Source of the DNA: Streptomyces sp. DG1A-41
GTDB lineage: Bacteria; Actinomycetota; Actinomycetes; Streptomycetales; Streptomycetaceae
DNA: 64,000 bases
NCBI RefSeq assembly: GCF_037055355.1
Contig: NZ_CP146350.1
Span: 7,587,001 to 7,651,000, forward strand
Reading direction: 5' to 3'
Below are positions 17,754-25,092 of the stretch, in pieces (the stretch's first letter is position 1; each line of letters begins with the position of its first letter). The notes under the pieces are model-generated. The model made no database searches and was not told the origin of the DNA. It saw only the letters and a list, made by a program, of their open reading frames with translations. The position numbers and the translations under genes were made by a program.

Positions 17754-20084
17754 ATGGCGGCGGATCGGCTCCCGGATGAAGTGCGGGAGTTCGCGCATTA
17801 CCTGGACGGTCTGCTGGCACGCCTGGACCCGTCCGGGGGCTGGTGCGCGGTGTTCTGGCAGCGTGACCCCGAGGGCATGCGGGCCTGTCTCGACGGGCGT
17901 GAGATGCCGCCCTGGGACGTGGTCGAGGCGCTGCTGCGGGACCTCGCCGGGCAGTACGGCCCGGGGGGCGCGGCACCGGAGACGGAACGCGCCCGGTCCC
18001 TGCATGCCGCCGCGCTCGCCGCGTACGACGCCCGGCCCGGCGGCCGCGACGCCCTGAGCGACCGGCTCGACGTCATGCTCAGCGAGCAGAAATACGCCGC
18101 CGAACGCCAGGCGGACCTGACCCGCCTCCTCGCCACCGCCGCCACCCGCGAAGAGGCCGACACCCTTCGCCTCGACCTGGCCTGGGCCCACGACGACCAC
18201 GAACGCGCGACAGCGCGCTGCGCGGAACTCCGGGCCAGGATGGCCGACTTGGACCGCCGCGAGCGAGGCGTGTCCCCCCTGGCGTGGGGTGCCGGGGATG
18301 GGCGAGGCGGTGGCATGCCGGGGGCTGCCGCAGGGGTGCCCGGCGGCGCCGGCGCGGCGGAGGCCGCGACTCCAGGCGGACGCGGCCCGCACGGCGGTGG
18401 TGCCCCGGACGCCGACGCTGCCTGGTCGGGCGCGTGGCGCAGGCCGAACGGCGGAGGCTTCGCGGGGGCGGAGGGGGGTTCGCGGTCAGGTTCCGGCAGG
18501 GGGGCGAGTCCCGGTGCGGCGGCGGATGGTGGTCAGTCGGCTGGAGGCCGTGGGTACGTGGGTGACGGTCCGGTGTCGGGCAGCGGTCGTGGGTATGCGG
18601 GCGACGGTTCGGCATCGGACAGCGGTCGTGGGTACGCGGGCGACGGTCAGGCCTCGGACAACAGCCGCATGCGATCAGCCAATGGCGGCCCGTATGACTC
18701 CGGGACGCCGGCCTCGCCCTGGCGCCGCGACGAGTCGGCGTCAGCCGCCACGGGTGCCGCCGGTCGTCGTGACCCCCGGTATACGGACGCCGGCAAAGGG
18801 TATGAGCGCAAAACTGGTGCCCAGGACGGCGCGTATCCAAAGGGGTGGGCCGCTTCGCGGGAGGGCTCGGCGGGCGGCACGTCTGGAACCTCTGCGGCTC
18901 CGGCTGGCCGGGATGTCCGGGACGGTGAGTATGCGGCGGGCGGGACCGATTCCGAAGGGGTCGGAGTCGGCGGTGCGTCTGGCGCGTTCGCGGCTCCGGT
19001 CGGCCGGGGCGGAGTCCGGGACGGCGCGTACGTGGCGGGTGGGGCTGCTTCCCGGGAGGCCGGAGCCGGTGGTACGTCCGGGGCGTTCGAGGCCCGGGGC
19101 CACCGGGCCGATGCGTTCGAAGGTGCATATCCGCAGGGCCGGTCTGCCTCCGGGGAGGCGGTAGCCGGTGGTGCGTCCGGCGTGTTCGAGGCCCGGGTCC
19201 GCCGGGCGGATGCCTTCGACGGTGTGTATCCGGAGGGCCGGGCCACCGCCCAGGAAGCCGCAGCCGGCCGCACGCCCGGTGCCTTCGCGGCCCCCGCCCC
19301 CGCCGACCCCGAGCCCACGGCTCCCCAGCCGGCCTCCGTACCCAAGCAACGCAAGCGCCGCCGCGGCAGTGCCCGTTTCGCCGGGATGGTCGAGGAGGAA
19401 GCCGCACCCGTCGTCGTGCCGCCCGCTGCCGCACCGTTGCTCCCCGAACCCGCCCCCGAGACCGGCCGCCGTACGCCGCGTGGTGCGCGGTTCGCCGGGG
19501 CCGCCGAAGAGGTGGGGGAGGAGCGGGCTGAGCCGCGCGCCCCGGCCGCCGGTGGGGCGGAGCGGACGGACGTCGTGCGGACCGTCGAGGCTCTCGCGCG
19601 GCTGCGGAAGGAAGGGCGCAGCGGCGAGGCGCACGCGCTGCTGGTCGAGGCCACGTCCTGGGCCCCGGCCCGGTTCCCGCTGCTCGCGGACGAACTGGAG
19701 CGGGCCGGGCTGGGTGCGGACTGGCAGACCCTGCTCTGGGAGGCCGCCTCGCTGCCCGCCACGCGGCTGGTCGCCGCGGCCGACGCGCTGGGTGCGGCCG
19801 GGCGCGCGGGCGACGGGCAGCAGATTCTGCGGCAGGGTGTCGCCCGGCCCGCGGGCGAGATCGGACAGGCCGTCCTCGGACTCGTCGCCGAGGGGCGTCA
19901 CCGCGAGGTATGGGCGCTGCTCGACGCGTACGTCAGAGCCCGCACCCCCGAGGAGGCGGCCCGCAGCGCCGAGCCTGGCCCGCAGACCCTCGTACCGCTT
20001 CTGCTGGAGGCCGCCCAGGGCGTGTCGGACGAGCGCCGGTGGGACCTCCTGCACGCCCTCCGGGTCGCCGGATACCCTGCCTGA
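17754..20084 (+). CDS. Large repeat-rich protein of unknown function
   Basis: A 776-residue protein in three parts. Residues 1-180 are charged and helical, with a predicted coiled coil (KYAAERQADLTRLLATAA, ATARCAELRARMADLDRRE). Residues 180-600 are low-complexity and Gly/Ala-rich, with two tandem repeat arrays. Residues 610-776 are helical and Ala/Leu-rich with a repeating pattern (EALARLRKEGRSGEAHALL, ADALGAAGRAGDGQQILRQG, LGLVAEGRHREVWALLDAY) that resembles TPR/PPR-like solenoids. There is no signal peptide or membrane segment. Streptomyces proteins like this are often labelled UL36-like on low complexity alone, which is not a functional call. It may be a cytoplasmic scaffold. Confidence 0.75.
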   Translation: MAADRLPDEVREFAHYLDGLLARLDPSGGWCAVFWQRDPEGMRACLDGREMPPWDVVEALLRDLAGQYGPGGAAPETERARSLHAAALAAYDARPGGRDALSDRLDVMLSEQKYAAERQADLTRLLATAATREEADTLRLDLAWAHDDHERATARCAELRARMADLDRRERGVSPLAWGAGDGRGGGMPGAAAGVPGGAGAAEAATPGGRGPHGGGAPDADAAWSGAWRRPNGGGFAGAEGGSRSGSGRGASPGAAADGGQSAGGRGYVGDGPVSGSGRGYAGDGSASDSGRGYAGDGQASDNSRMRSANGGPYDSGTPASPWRRDESASAATGAAGRRDPRYTDAGKGYERKTGAQDGAYPKGWAASREGSAGGTSGTSAAPAGRDVRDGEYAAGGTDSEGVGVGGASGAFAAPVGRGGVRDGAYVAGGAASREAGAGGTSGAFEARGHRADAFEGAYPQGRSASGEAVAGGASGVFEARVRRADAFDGVYPEGRATAQEAAAGRTPGAFAAPAPADPEPTAPQPASVPKQRKRRRGSARFAGMVEEEAAPVVVPPAAAPLLPEPAPETGRRTPRGARFAGAAEEVGEERAEPRAPAAGGAERTDVVRTVEALARLRKEGRSGEAHALLVEATSWAPARFPLLADELERAGLGADWQTLLWEAASLPATRLVAAADALGAAGRAGDGQQILRQGVARPAGEIGQAVLGLVAEGRHREVWALLDAYVRARTPEEAARSAEPGPQTLVPLLLEAAQGVSDERRWDLLHALRVAGYPA
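18546..18662 (+). repeat. Three 39-bp tandem repeats coding 13-residue units
   Basis: Units begin at 18546, 18585 and 18624 and encode GRGYVGDGPVSGS, GRGYAGDGSASDS and GRGYAGDGQASDN. They stay in frame, so copy number can change without breaking the protein. Confidence 0.85.
18873..19265 (+). repeat. Four tandem units of 32-33 residues
   Basis: Four in-frame units start GG(T/A)SG and share the core DGxYxxG/GAYPxG(R/G)xASxE. The last two are nearly alike (FEAR..RADAF(E/D)G.YP.GR). A partial unit precedes the array and another follows at 19266. The decay gradient suggests growth by unequal exchange. Confidence 0.75.
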
Positions 20085-20196
20085 CCGGGCATGTCGTGCC
20101 CCCGGCGACTCACCCACAGGAGTGCGAATCGCGCCCGGCACCGCGGGTTGGCGACGATGGTCTTGGCAAGCCCGGGCCGGAGGCTTACGTTCGTGG

Positions 20197-20225
20197 CTCT
20201 ACGGCCCGCTTCTACGGGCGTAGAG
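20197..20225. promoter_or_regulatory. Stem-loop upstream of the pyrimidine cluster
   Basis: CTCTACG-G-CCCG pairs with CGGGCGTAGAG around a 6-nt loop: 11 bp with one bulged G. It ends 29 bp before the first gene's ATG. It could be an operator for PucR, an RNA leader structure, or the terminator of the preceding gene; sequence alone does not decide. Confidence 0.4.
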
Positions 20226-20254
20226 GCGCTGACGTCGCGTCGAAGGAGCAGCTC

Positions 20255-21097
20255 ATGGCCAACGTCGTACGTGCCGCCCTGGTCCAGGCCACCTGGACCG
20301 GCGACACCGAGTCCATGGTGGCGAAACACGAGGAGCACGCCCGCGAGGCGGCCCGCCGGGGCGCGAAGATCATCGGTTTCCAGGAAGTCTTCAACAGCCC
20401 TTACTTCTGTCAGGTCGAGGAGCCGGAACACTACCGCTGGGCCGAGCCGGTGCCCGACGGGCCGACCGTGCGGCGCATGCGGGCACTCGCGCGCGAGACC
20501 GGCATGGTGATCGTCGCGCCGGTCTTCGAGGCGGAGCAGCCCGGCTTCTACTACAACACCGCGGCCGTGATCGACGCCGACGGCACCTACCTCGGCAAGT
20601 ACCGCAAGCACCACATCCCGCAGCTCAAGGGCTTCCGCGAGAAGTACTACTTCAAGCCCGGCAACCTCGGCTGGCCCGTCTTCGACACGGCGGCCGGCAA
20701 GGTCGGCGTCTACATCTGCTACGACCGCCACTTCCCGGAGGGCTGGCGCCAGCTGGGACTGAACGGCGCCCAGCTGGTGTACAACCCGTCCGCCACCCAC
20801 CGGAGCCTGTCGTCCCACCTGTGGCGGCTGGAGCAGCCCGCGGCCGCCGTCGCCAACGCCTACTACATCGCCGCGATCAACCGCGTCGGACAGGAGGAGT
20901 ACGGCGACAACGACTTCTACGGGACGAGCTACTTCGTCGACCCCCGCGGGCAGTTCGTGGGAGACGTCGCCGACGACAGCAAGGAGGAGCTCGTGATCCG
21001 GGACCTGGACCTCGACCTCATCGAAGAAGTGCGGCAGACGTGGGCCTTCTACCGCGACCGCCGCCCCGACGCCTACGAAGGACTGGTGCAGCCGTGA
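20255..21097 (+). CDS. Beta-ureidopropionase-like carbon-nitrogen hydrolase, copy 1
   Basis: A 280-residue nitrilase-superfamily amidohydrolase. The Glu-Lys-Cys triad is Glu44 (GFQEVF), Lys118 (KYRKHHIP) and Cys155 (ICYDRHFPEG). The family enzyme hydrolyses N-carbamoyl-beta-alanine to beta-alanine, CO2 and ammonia, the third step of reductive uracil breakdown; N-carbamoyl-D-amino acids are an alternative. ATG 20255 has a GGAG site (AAGGAGCAGCTC). Its stop overlaps the start of the aminotransferase gene by 4 bp, so the two are translationally coupled. That pairing favours beta-alanine production followed by transamination. A close paralogue lies at 24129. Confidence 0.88.
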   Translation: MANVVRAALVQATWTGDTESMVAKHEEHAREAARRGAKIIGFQEVFNSPYFCQVEEPEHYRWAEPVPDGPTVRRMRALARETGMVIVAPVFEAEQPGFYYNTAAVIDADGTYLGKYRKHHIPQLKGFREKYYFKPGNLGWPVFDTAAGKVGVYICYDRHFPEGWRQLGLNGAQLVYNPSATHRSLSSHLWRLEQPAAAVANAYYIAAINRVGQEEYGDNDFYGTSYFVDPRGQFVGDVADDSKEELVIRDLDLDLIEEVRQTWAFYRDRRPDAYEGLVQP

Positions 21098-22380
21098 CCA
21101 ACGACCTGCTGGGTCGCCACCGGGCCGTGCTCCCCGACTGGCTCGCCCTCTACTACGAGGAGCCCATCGAGATCACCCACGGCGAGGGCCGCCACGTCTG
21201 GGACGCCCACGGCAACCGGTACCTCGACTTCTTCGGCGGCATCCTCACCACGATGACCGCGCACGCCCTGCCCGAGGTGACCAAGGCGGTCAGCGAGCAG
21301 GCCGGGCGGATCATCCACTCCTCGACCCTGTACCTCAACCGGCCGATGGTCGAACTCGCCGAGCGAGTGGCCCAGCTGAGCGGCATTCCGGACGCCCGCG
21401 TCTTCTTCACCACCTCCGGGACCGAGGCCAACGACACCGCCCTGCTGCTCGCCACGACCTACCGGCGCAGCAACACGATCCTGGCGATGCGCAACAGCTA
21501 CCACGGCCGCTCCTTCAGCTCGGTCGGCATCACCGGCAACCGCGGCTGGTCCCCGACCTCGCTGTCCCCGCTCCAGACTTTGTACGTCCACGGCGGCGTG
21601 CGCACCCGCGGCCCGTACGCCTCCCTCAGCGACGACGACTTCATCGCGGCCTGCGTCGACGACCTGAAGGACCTGCTCGGGCACACCCGCGCCCCGGCCG
21701 CGCTGATCGCCGAACCCATCCAGGGTGTCGGCGGCTTCACCTCACCGCCCGACGGGCTGTACGCCGCCTTCCGCGAGGTGCTGCACGAGCACGGCATCCT
21801 GTGGATCGCCGACGAGGTGCAGACCGGCTGGGGACGCACCGGCGAGCACTTCTGGGGCTGGCAGGCCCACGGGCGCAGCGGGCCGCCGGACATCATGACC
21901 TTCGCCAAGGGCATCGGCAACGGCATGTCCATCGGCGGTGTCGTCGCCCGCTCCGAGATCATGAACTGCCTCGACTCCAACAGCATCTCCACGTTCGGCG
22001 GCACCCAGATCACCATGGCCGCAGGCCTCGCCAACCTCAACTACCTGCTGGAACACGACCTCCAGGGCAACGCCCGGCGCGTCGGCGGCCTGCTCATCGA
22101 GCGGCTGCGGGCCGCCGCCGCACACGTGCCGGCCGTACGGGAGGTACGCGGACGCGGACTGATGATCGGCATCGAGATCACCAAGCCGGGGACTAACGAG
22201 GCCGACCCGCAGGCCGCGGCCGCCGTCCTGGAGGCGGCCCGCGAGGGCGGCCTGCTGATCGGCAAGGGGGGCGGTCACAACACCAGCGTCCTGCGCGTCG
22301 CCCCGCCGCTGTCCCTCAACGTCGCGGAGGCGGAGGAAGGCGCCGCGATCCTCGAGAACGCTCTGAGGAGCATCCAGTAG
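21094..22380 (+). CDS. Class III aminotransferase (beta-alanine/3-aminoisobutyrate type)
   Basis: A 428-residue PLP enzyme. It shows the class III features: TTSGTEANDTALLLA (cofactor phosphate site), NSYHGRS, EPIQGVGGF, DEVQTGWGRTG (pyridine-nitrogen Asp) and the Schiff-base Lys in MTFAKGIGNG. It is closest in style to alanine-glyoxylate-2/beta-aminoisobutyrate aminotransferases. The context, coupled by GTGA overlap to a beta-ureidopropionase, points to moving the amino group of beta-alanine or 3-aminoisobutyrate to pyruvate or glyoxylate. That is the last step of reductive pyrimidine catabolism. The GTG start at 21094 is set by the overlap and by the family N terminus (LLGRHRAVLPDW). Confidence 0.88.
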   Translation: MTNDLLGRHRAVLPDWLALYYEEPIEITHGEGRHVWDAHGNRYLDFFGGILTTMTAHALPEVTKAVSEQAGRIIHSSTLYLNRPMVELAERVAQLSGIPDARVFFTTSGTEANDTALLLATTYRRSNTILAMRNSYHGRSFSSVGITGNRGWSPTSLSPLQTLYVHGGVRTRGPYASLSDDDFIAACVDDLKDLLGHTRAPAALIAEPIQGVGGFTSPPDGLYAAFREVLHEHGILWIADEVQTGWGRTGEHFWGWQAHGRSGPPDIMTFAKGIGNGMSIGGVVARSEIMNCLDSNSISTFGGTQITMAAGLANLNYLLEHDLQGNARRVGGLLIERLRAAAAHVPAVREVRGRGLMIGIEITKPGTNEADPQAAAAVLEAAREGGLLIGKGGGHNTSVLRVAPPLSLNVAEAEEGAAILENALRSIQ

Positions 22381-22407
22381 CAGTGAACTGAACAAGGGAA
22401 CGGCACC

Positions 22408-23973
22408 ATGACCACCACCTTGGATTCCCTGGAACCCGCGCTGTCGGTCCGGCAGGTCCTCACCCTGGAGCGGGTGCTCGCCGGGGAGCCCGAGGTGGTG
22501 GCCGGCGCGAGCCACCTCGACCGGCCGGTGCGCTGGGTGCACGTCGCCGAGGCGGCCGACGTCGGCGTGATGCTCAGCGGCGGCGAGATGGTCCTCACCA
22601 CCGGCGTGCTGCTCGCCGGCGACGAGGAGAAGCAGGCCGAGTACGTCCGGTCGCTGCACCGCGCGGAGGCCGCCGCCGTCGTCCTCGGACTCGGCCGCGC
22701 CTTCCCCGCCGCACCGGACGTGATGCGCCGGGCGGCCGAACGGTGCGGGCTGCCGATGGTCGTCCTGCACCGGCCCTTCCCCTTCGCCGAGCTGACCGAG
22801 GAGGTCCAGTCACGGCTCGTGCGACGCAAGTTCGCCGCCGTCAGCCTCTCCGAGGCCGTCCGCACCGAACTCACCGCCCTGATCACCGCGGGCGCCCCGC
22901 TGCAACGCCTGCTCGACGAGGTCGCCCGGCACAGCGCCTGCCCGGTCGTCGTCACCAACCTCGCCCACCGTGTCCTCGGCACGGCGGGGGAGCGGCCGGC
23001 GGTGGACGACGTGCTGCGCGACTGGGAGCGCATCGCCCGCCAGGCCGGCGGCACCGAGGGCGACGGCTGGATACGGGCCGAACTGGGCGGACGCGGGGAG
23101 CGCTGGGGCCGGATCGTGCTGTGCGGCTACCGGGGCGACACCGCCACCGGACGGCTGCTGGCCGACCGCGCAGCCGAGGCCCTCGTCCTGCACCGCATGC
23201 TCGGCGGCGGCGCCGCGTGCTCCTGGGAGGAGCAGTCCGCGCAGGGCCTGCTGACCGACCTGGTCAGCGGCGTCGTACCGGCGCGCCAGCTGCTGCCCCG
23301 GGCGCGCGCGGCCGGGCTGCCGGTCAACCGGCGGACGTTCGTGCCGCTGGTCGTCCGTGACGGCGACACCTCCCGGCTCGACCGGCTGCTGCGTCTGCTG
23401 GGCCTGCCCGGCCTGGTCGCCGAACTGGCCGACGGAGCCACCGCCGTGCTGCTCAGCCTCGCCCGCGACCAGGACGCGGACGCCCTCGCCGCGCACTTCG
23501 CGACCCGGCTGCGCGCCGAGTCCGGCCCGGCCCGAACGGTCGTCGCCGCGGCCGACCCCCGGGTCGTCTGGGACGACGTCCCCGCCGGACTGCGCGAGGC
23601 CCAGCACGTGGCGGACGCCGTCGCCGACTCCGTCGCCGCCCTCGACCTCCCCCCGGTCGTCCGCCTGCGGGACGTCCACCTGCGGGGCCTGATCCGCCTG
23701 CTGCGCGATGACCCGCACGTGCAGTCCTTCGCGGAGCGGGAGCTGGACGGGCTGCTGCGCGAGGCCGACGAGGACCTGCTGTCCGTGCTGCGCACCTACC
23801 TCGCCACCGGCCGCAACAAGTCCCGGACCGCCCAGCTCCACCATGTCTCCCGGCCCGCCCTCTACCGCCGCCTGGAAGCCATACAGGTCCGCCTCGGGGT
23901 GGACCTCGACGACTTCGAGCAGGCCGCCTCGGTGCACATCGCACTCCTCGCGCACGACGCGCAACAGCAGTGA
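22408..23973 (+). CDS. PucR-family transcriptional regulator
   Basis: A 521-residue regulator with the N-terminal purine-catabolism (PucR) sensor domain (SVRQVLTLERVLAGEPEVVAG; RWVHVAEAADVGVMLSGGEMVLTTG). A linker follows, and a C-terminal helix-turn-helix (RTYLATGRNKSRTAQLHHV, RPALYRRLEAIQVRLGVDLDD). PucR proteins generally control purine, pyrimidine, hydantoin or amine catabolism in response to a pathway metabolite. It sits in the middle of the cluster, 27 bp after the aminotransferase gene and 155 bp before the next catabolic gene, and likely controls both halves. Direct repeats lie in the gap just downstream. Confidence 0.9.
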   Translation: MTTTLDSLEPALSVRQVLTLERVLAGEPEVVAGASHLDRPVRWVHVAEAADVGVMLSGGEMVLTTGVLLAGDEEKQAEYVRSLHRAEAAAVVLGLGRAFPAAPDVMRRAAERCGLPMVVLHRPFPFAELTEEVQSRLVRRKFAAVSLSEAVRTELTALITAGAPLQRLLDEVARHSACPVVVTNLAHRVLGTAGERPAVDDVLRDWERIARQAGGTEGDGWIRAELGGRGERWGRIVLCGYRGDTATGRLLADRAAEALVLHRMLGGGAACSWEEQSAQGLLTDLVSGVVPARQLLPRARAAGLPVNRRTFVPLVVRDGDTSRLDRLLRLLGLPGLVAELADGATAVLLSLARDQDADALAAHFATRLRAESGPARTVVAAADPRVVWDDVPAGLREAQHVADAVADSVAALDLPPVVRLRDVHLRGLIRLLRDDPHVQSFAERELDGLLREADEDLLSVLRTYLATGRNKSRTAQLHHVSRPALYRRLEAIQVRLGVDLDDFEQAASVHIALLAHDAQQQ

Positions 23974-24023
23974 AACACCCGACCACCTGGGAAAACGGCG
24001 GTGAAACATGGGCTCACGGCAGA

Positions 24024-24066
24024 GTGACACGGTGACACGCCGCAGGCCTTCAGACGTGACACGGTG
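24024..24066. promoter_or_regulatory. Tandem direct repeats before the second half of the cluster
   Basis: GTGACACGGTG occurs at 24024-24034 and 24056-24066, 32 bp start to start, about three helical turns. A TAGGCT -10-like box follows at 24094-24099, 30 bp before the next ATG. The layout fits an activator site; PucR is encoded immediately upstream. Confidence 0.45.
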
Positions 24067-24128
24067 CAACTCAAAGAGGACTTCGCGACTTCCTAGGCTC
24101 ACGGCACACCGAGCGACCGGAGGTCCCG

Positions 24129-24971
24129 ATGAGCCGAGTGATCCGTGCCGCCGTCTTCCAGACCGCCTGGACGGGCGACAAGGAGTCGATGATCCAGGTC
24201 CACGAGCAGGCGGCCCGCGACGCGGCCGCGCAGGGTGCTCAAGTCCTGTGCTTCCAGGAGCTGTTCTACGGACCGTACTTCTGCCAGGTCCAGGACCCGG
24301 CCTTCTACGAGTACGCCGAGCAGATCCCCGAGGGCCCGATCGTCCGCCGCTTCCAGGCCCTCGCCAAGGAGCTGGGCATCGTCCTGGTCCTGCCGATGTA
24401 CGAGGAGGAACAGCCCGGCGTCCTCTACAACACCGCCGCCGTGATCGACGCGGACGGCTCCTACCTCGGCAAGTACCGCAAGACGCACATCCCGCAGGTC
24501 AGGGGCTTCTGGGAGAAGTTCTACTTCCGCCCGGGCAACAGCGGCTGGCCGATCTTCGAGACCGCCGTGGGCAGGATCGGCGTCTACATCTGCTACGACC
24601 GCCACTTCCCCGAGGGCTGGCGGGCGCTCGGCCTCGCGGGCGCCGAGATCGTCTTCAACCCCTCGGCCACCTCGCGCGGCCTGTCCGGCTACCTCTGGCA
24701 GCTGGAACAGCCGGCGGCGGCCGTCGCCAACGAGTACTTCGTGGGCGCGATCAACCGGGTCGGAGTCGAGGAGTACGGCGACAACGACTTCTACGGGACG
24801 TCGTACTTCGTCGACCCGGAGGCCCAGTTCGTCGGCGAGGTTGCCAGCGACAAGGAGCCCGAACTGGTCGTCCGAGACCTCGACATGGCCAAACTCCGAG
24901 AGGTCCGCGACCGCTGGCAGTTCTACAGGGACCGCGCGCCCGGGGCGTACGGCCCGCTGACAGCACCTTAG
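24129..24971 (+). CDS. Beta-ureidopropionase-like carbon-nitrogen hydrolase, copy 2
   Basis: A 280-residue paralogue of the enzyme at 20255, alignable without gaps, with the same triad Glu44, Lys118 and Cys155. It differs in the substrate-facing loops: FYGPY against NSPYF, GFWEKFYFRPG against GFREKYYFKPG, NPSATSRGL against NPSATHRSL. The two copies probably divide substrates, for example N-carbamoyl-beta-alanine from uracil and N-carbamoyl-3-aminoisobutyrate from thymine, or act on hydantoin products. This is inference. It is followed by dihydropyrimidinase after a 121-bp gap holding an intergenic repeat, so both steps of ring opening are encoded side by side. Confidence 0.88.
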   Translation: MSRVIRAAVFQTAWTGDKESMIQVHEQAARDAAAQGAQVLCFQELFYGPYFCQVQDPAFYEYAEQIPEGPIVRRFQALAKELGIVLVLPMYEEEQPGVLYNTAAVIDADGSYLGKYRKTHIPQVRGFWEKFYFRPGNSGWPIFETAVGRIGVYICYDRHFPEGWRALGLAGAEIVFNPSATSRGLSGYLWQLEQPAAAVANEYFVGAINRVGVEEYGDNDFYGTSYFVDPEAQFVGEVASDKEPELVVRDLDMAKLREVRDRWQFYRDRAPGAYGPLTAP

Positions 24972-24996
24972 AAACGCCCGCGAGGGGAGAGACTTC

Positions 24997-25051
24997 AGGG
25001 GCGCGGGACCGCGTTCGATATGCGGCTACCGCCGCGTGGGCGCGACCAGCC
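24997..25051 (+). repeat. Intergenic repeat, copy 2
   Basis: Partner of the repeat at 13798-13850 (opposite orientation). It lies in the 121-bp gap between copy 2 of the amidohydrolase and dihydropyrimidinase. Conserved parts are the GGGGCGCGGGAC start, the GCGGCT/CGCCGC hairpin and GTGGGCGCGACCAGCC. Confidence 0.65.
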
Positions 25052-25092
25052 ACACACACCGGCACGTACCGACTGCGAGGAGCGACCACGAC

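Noticed and set aside
18546..19265. Possible CRISPR-like array
   Set aside because: Repeats are in-frame coding units without unique spacers, and no cas genes are present.
17754..20084. Labelling the repeat-rich protein as a viral tegument (UL36) homologue
   Set aside because: Such matches arise from low-complexity Ala/Gly/Pro sequence; no tegument domain is visible.
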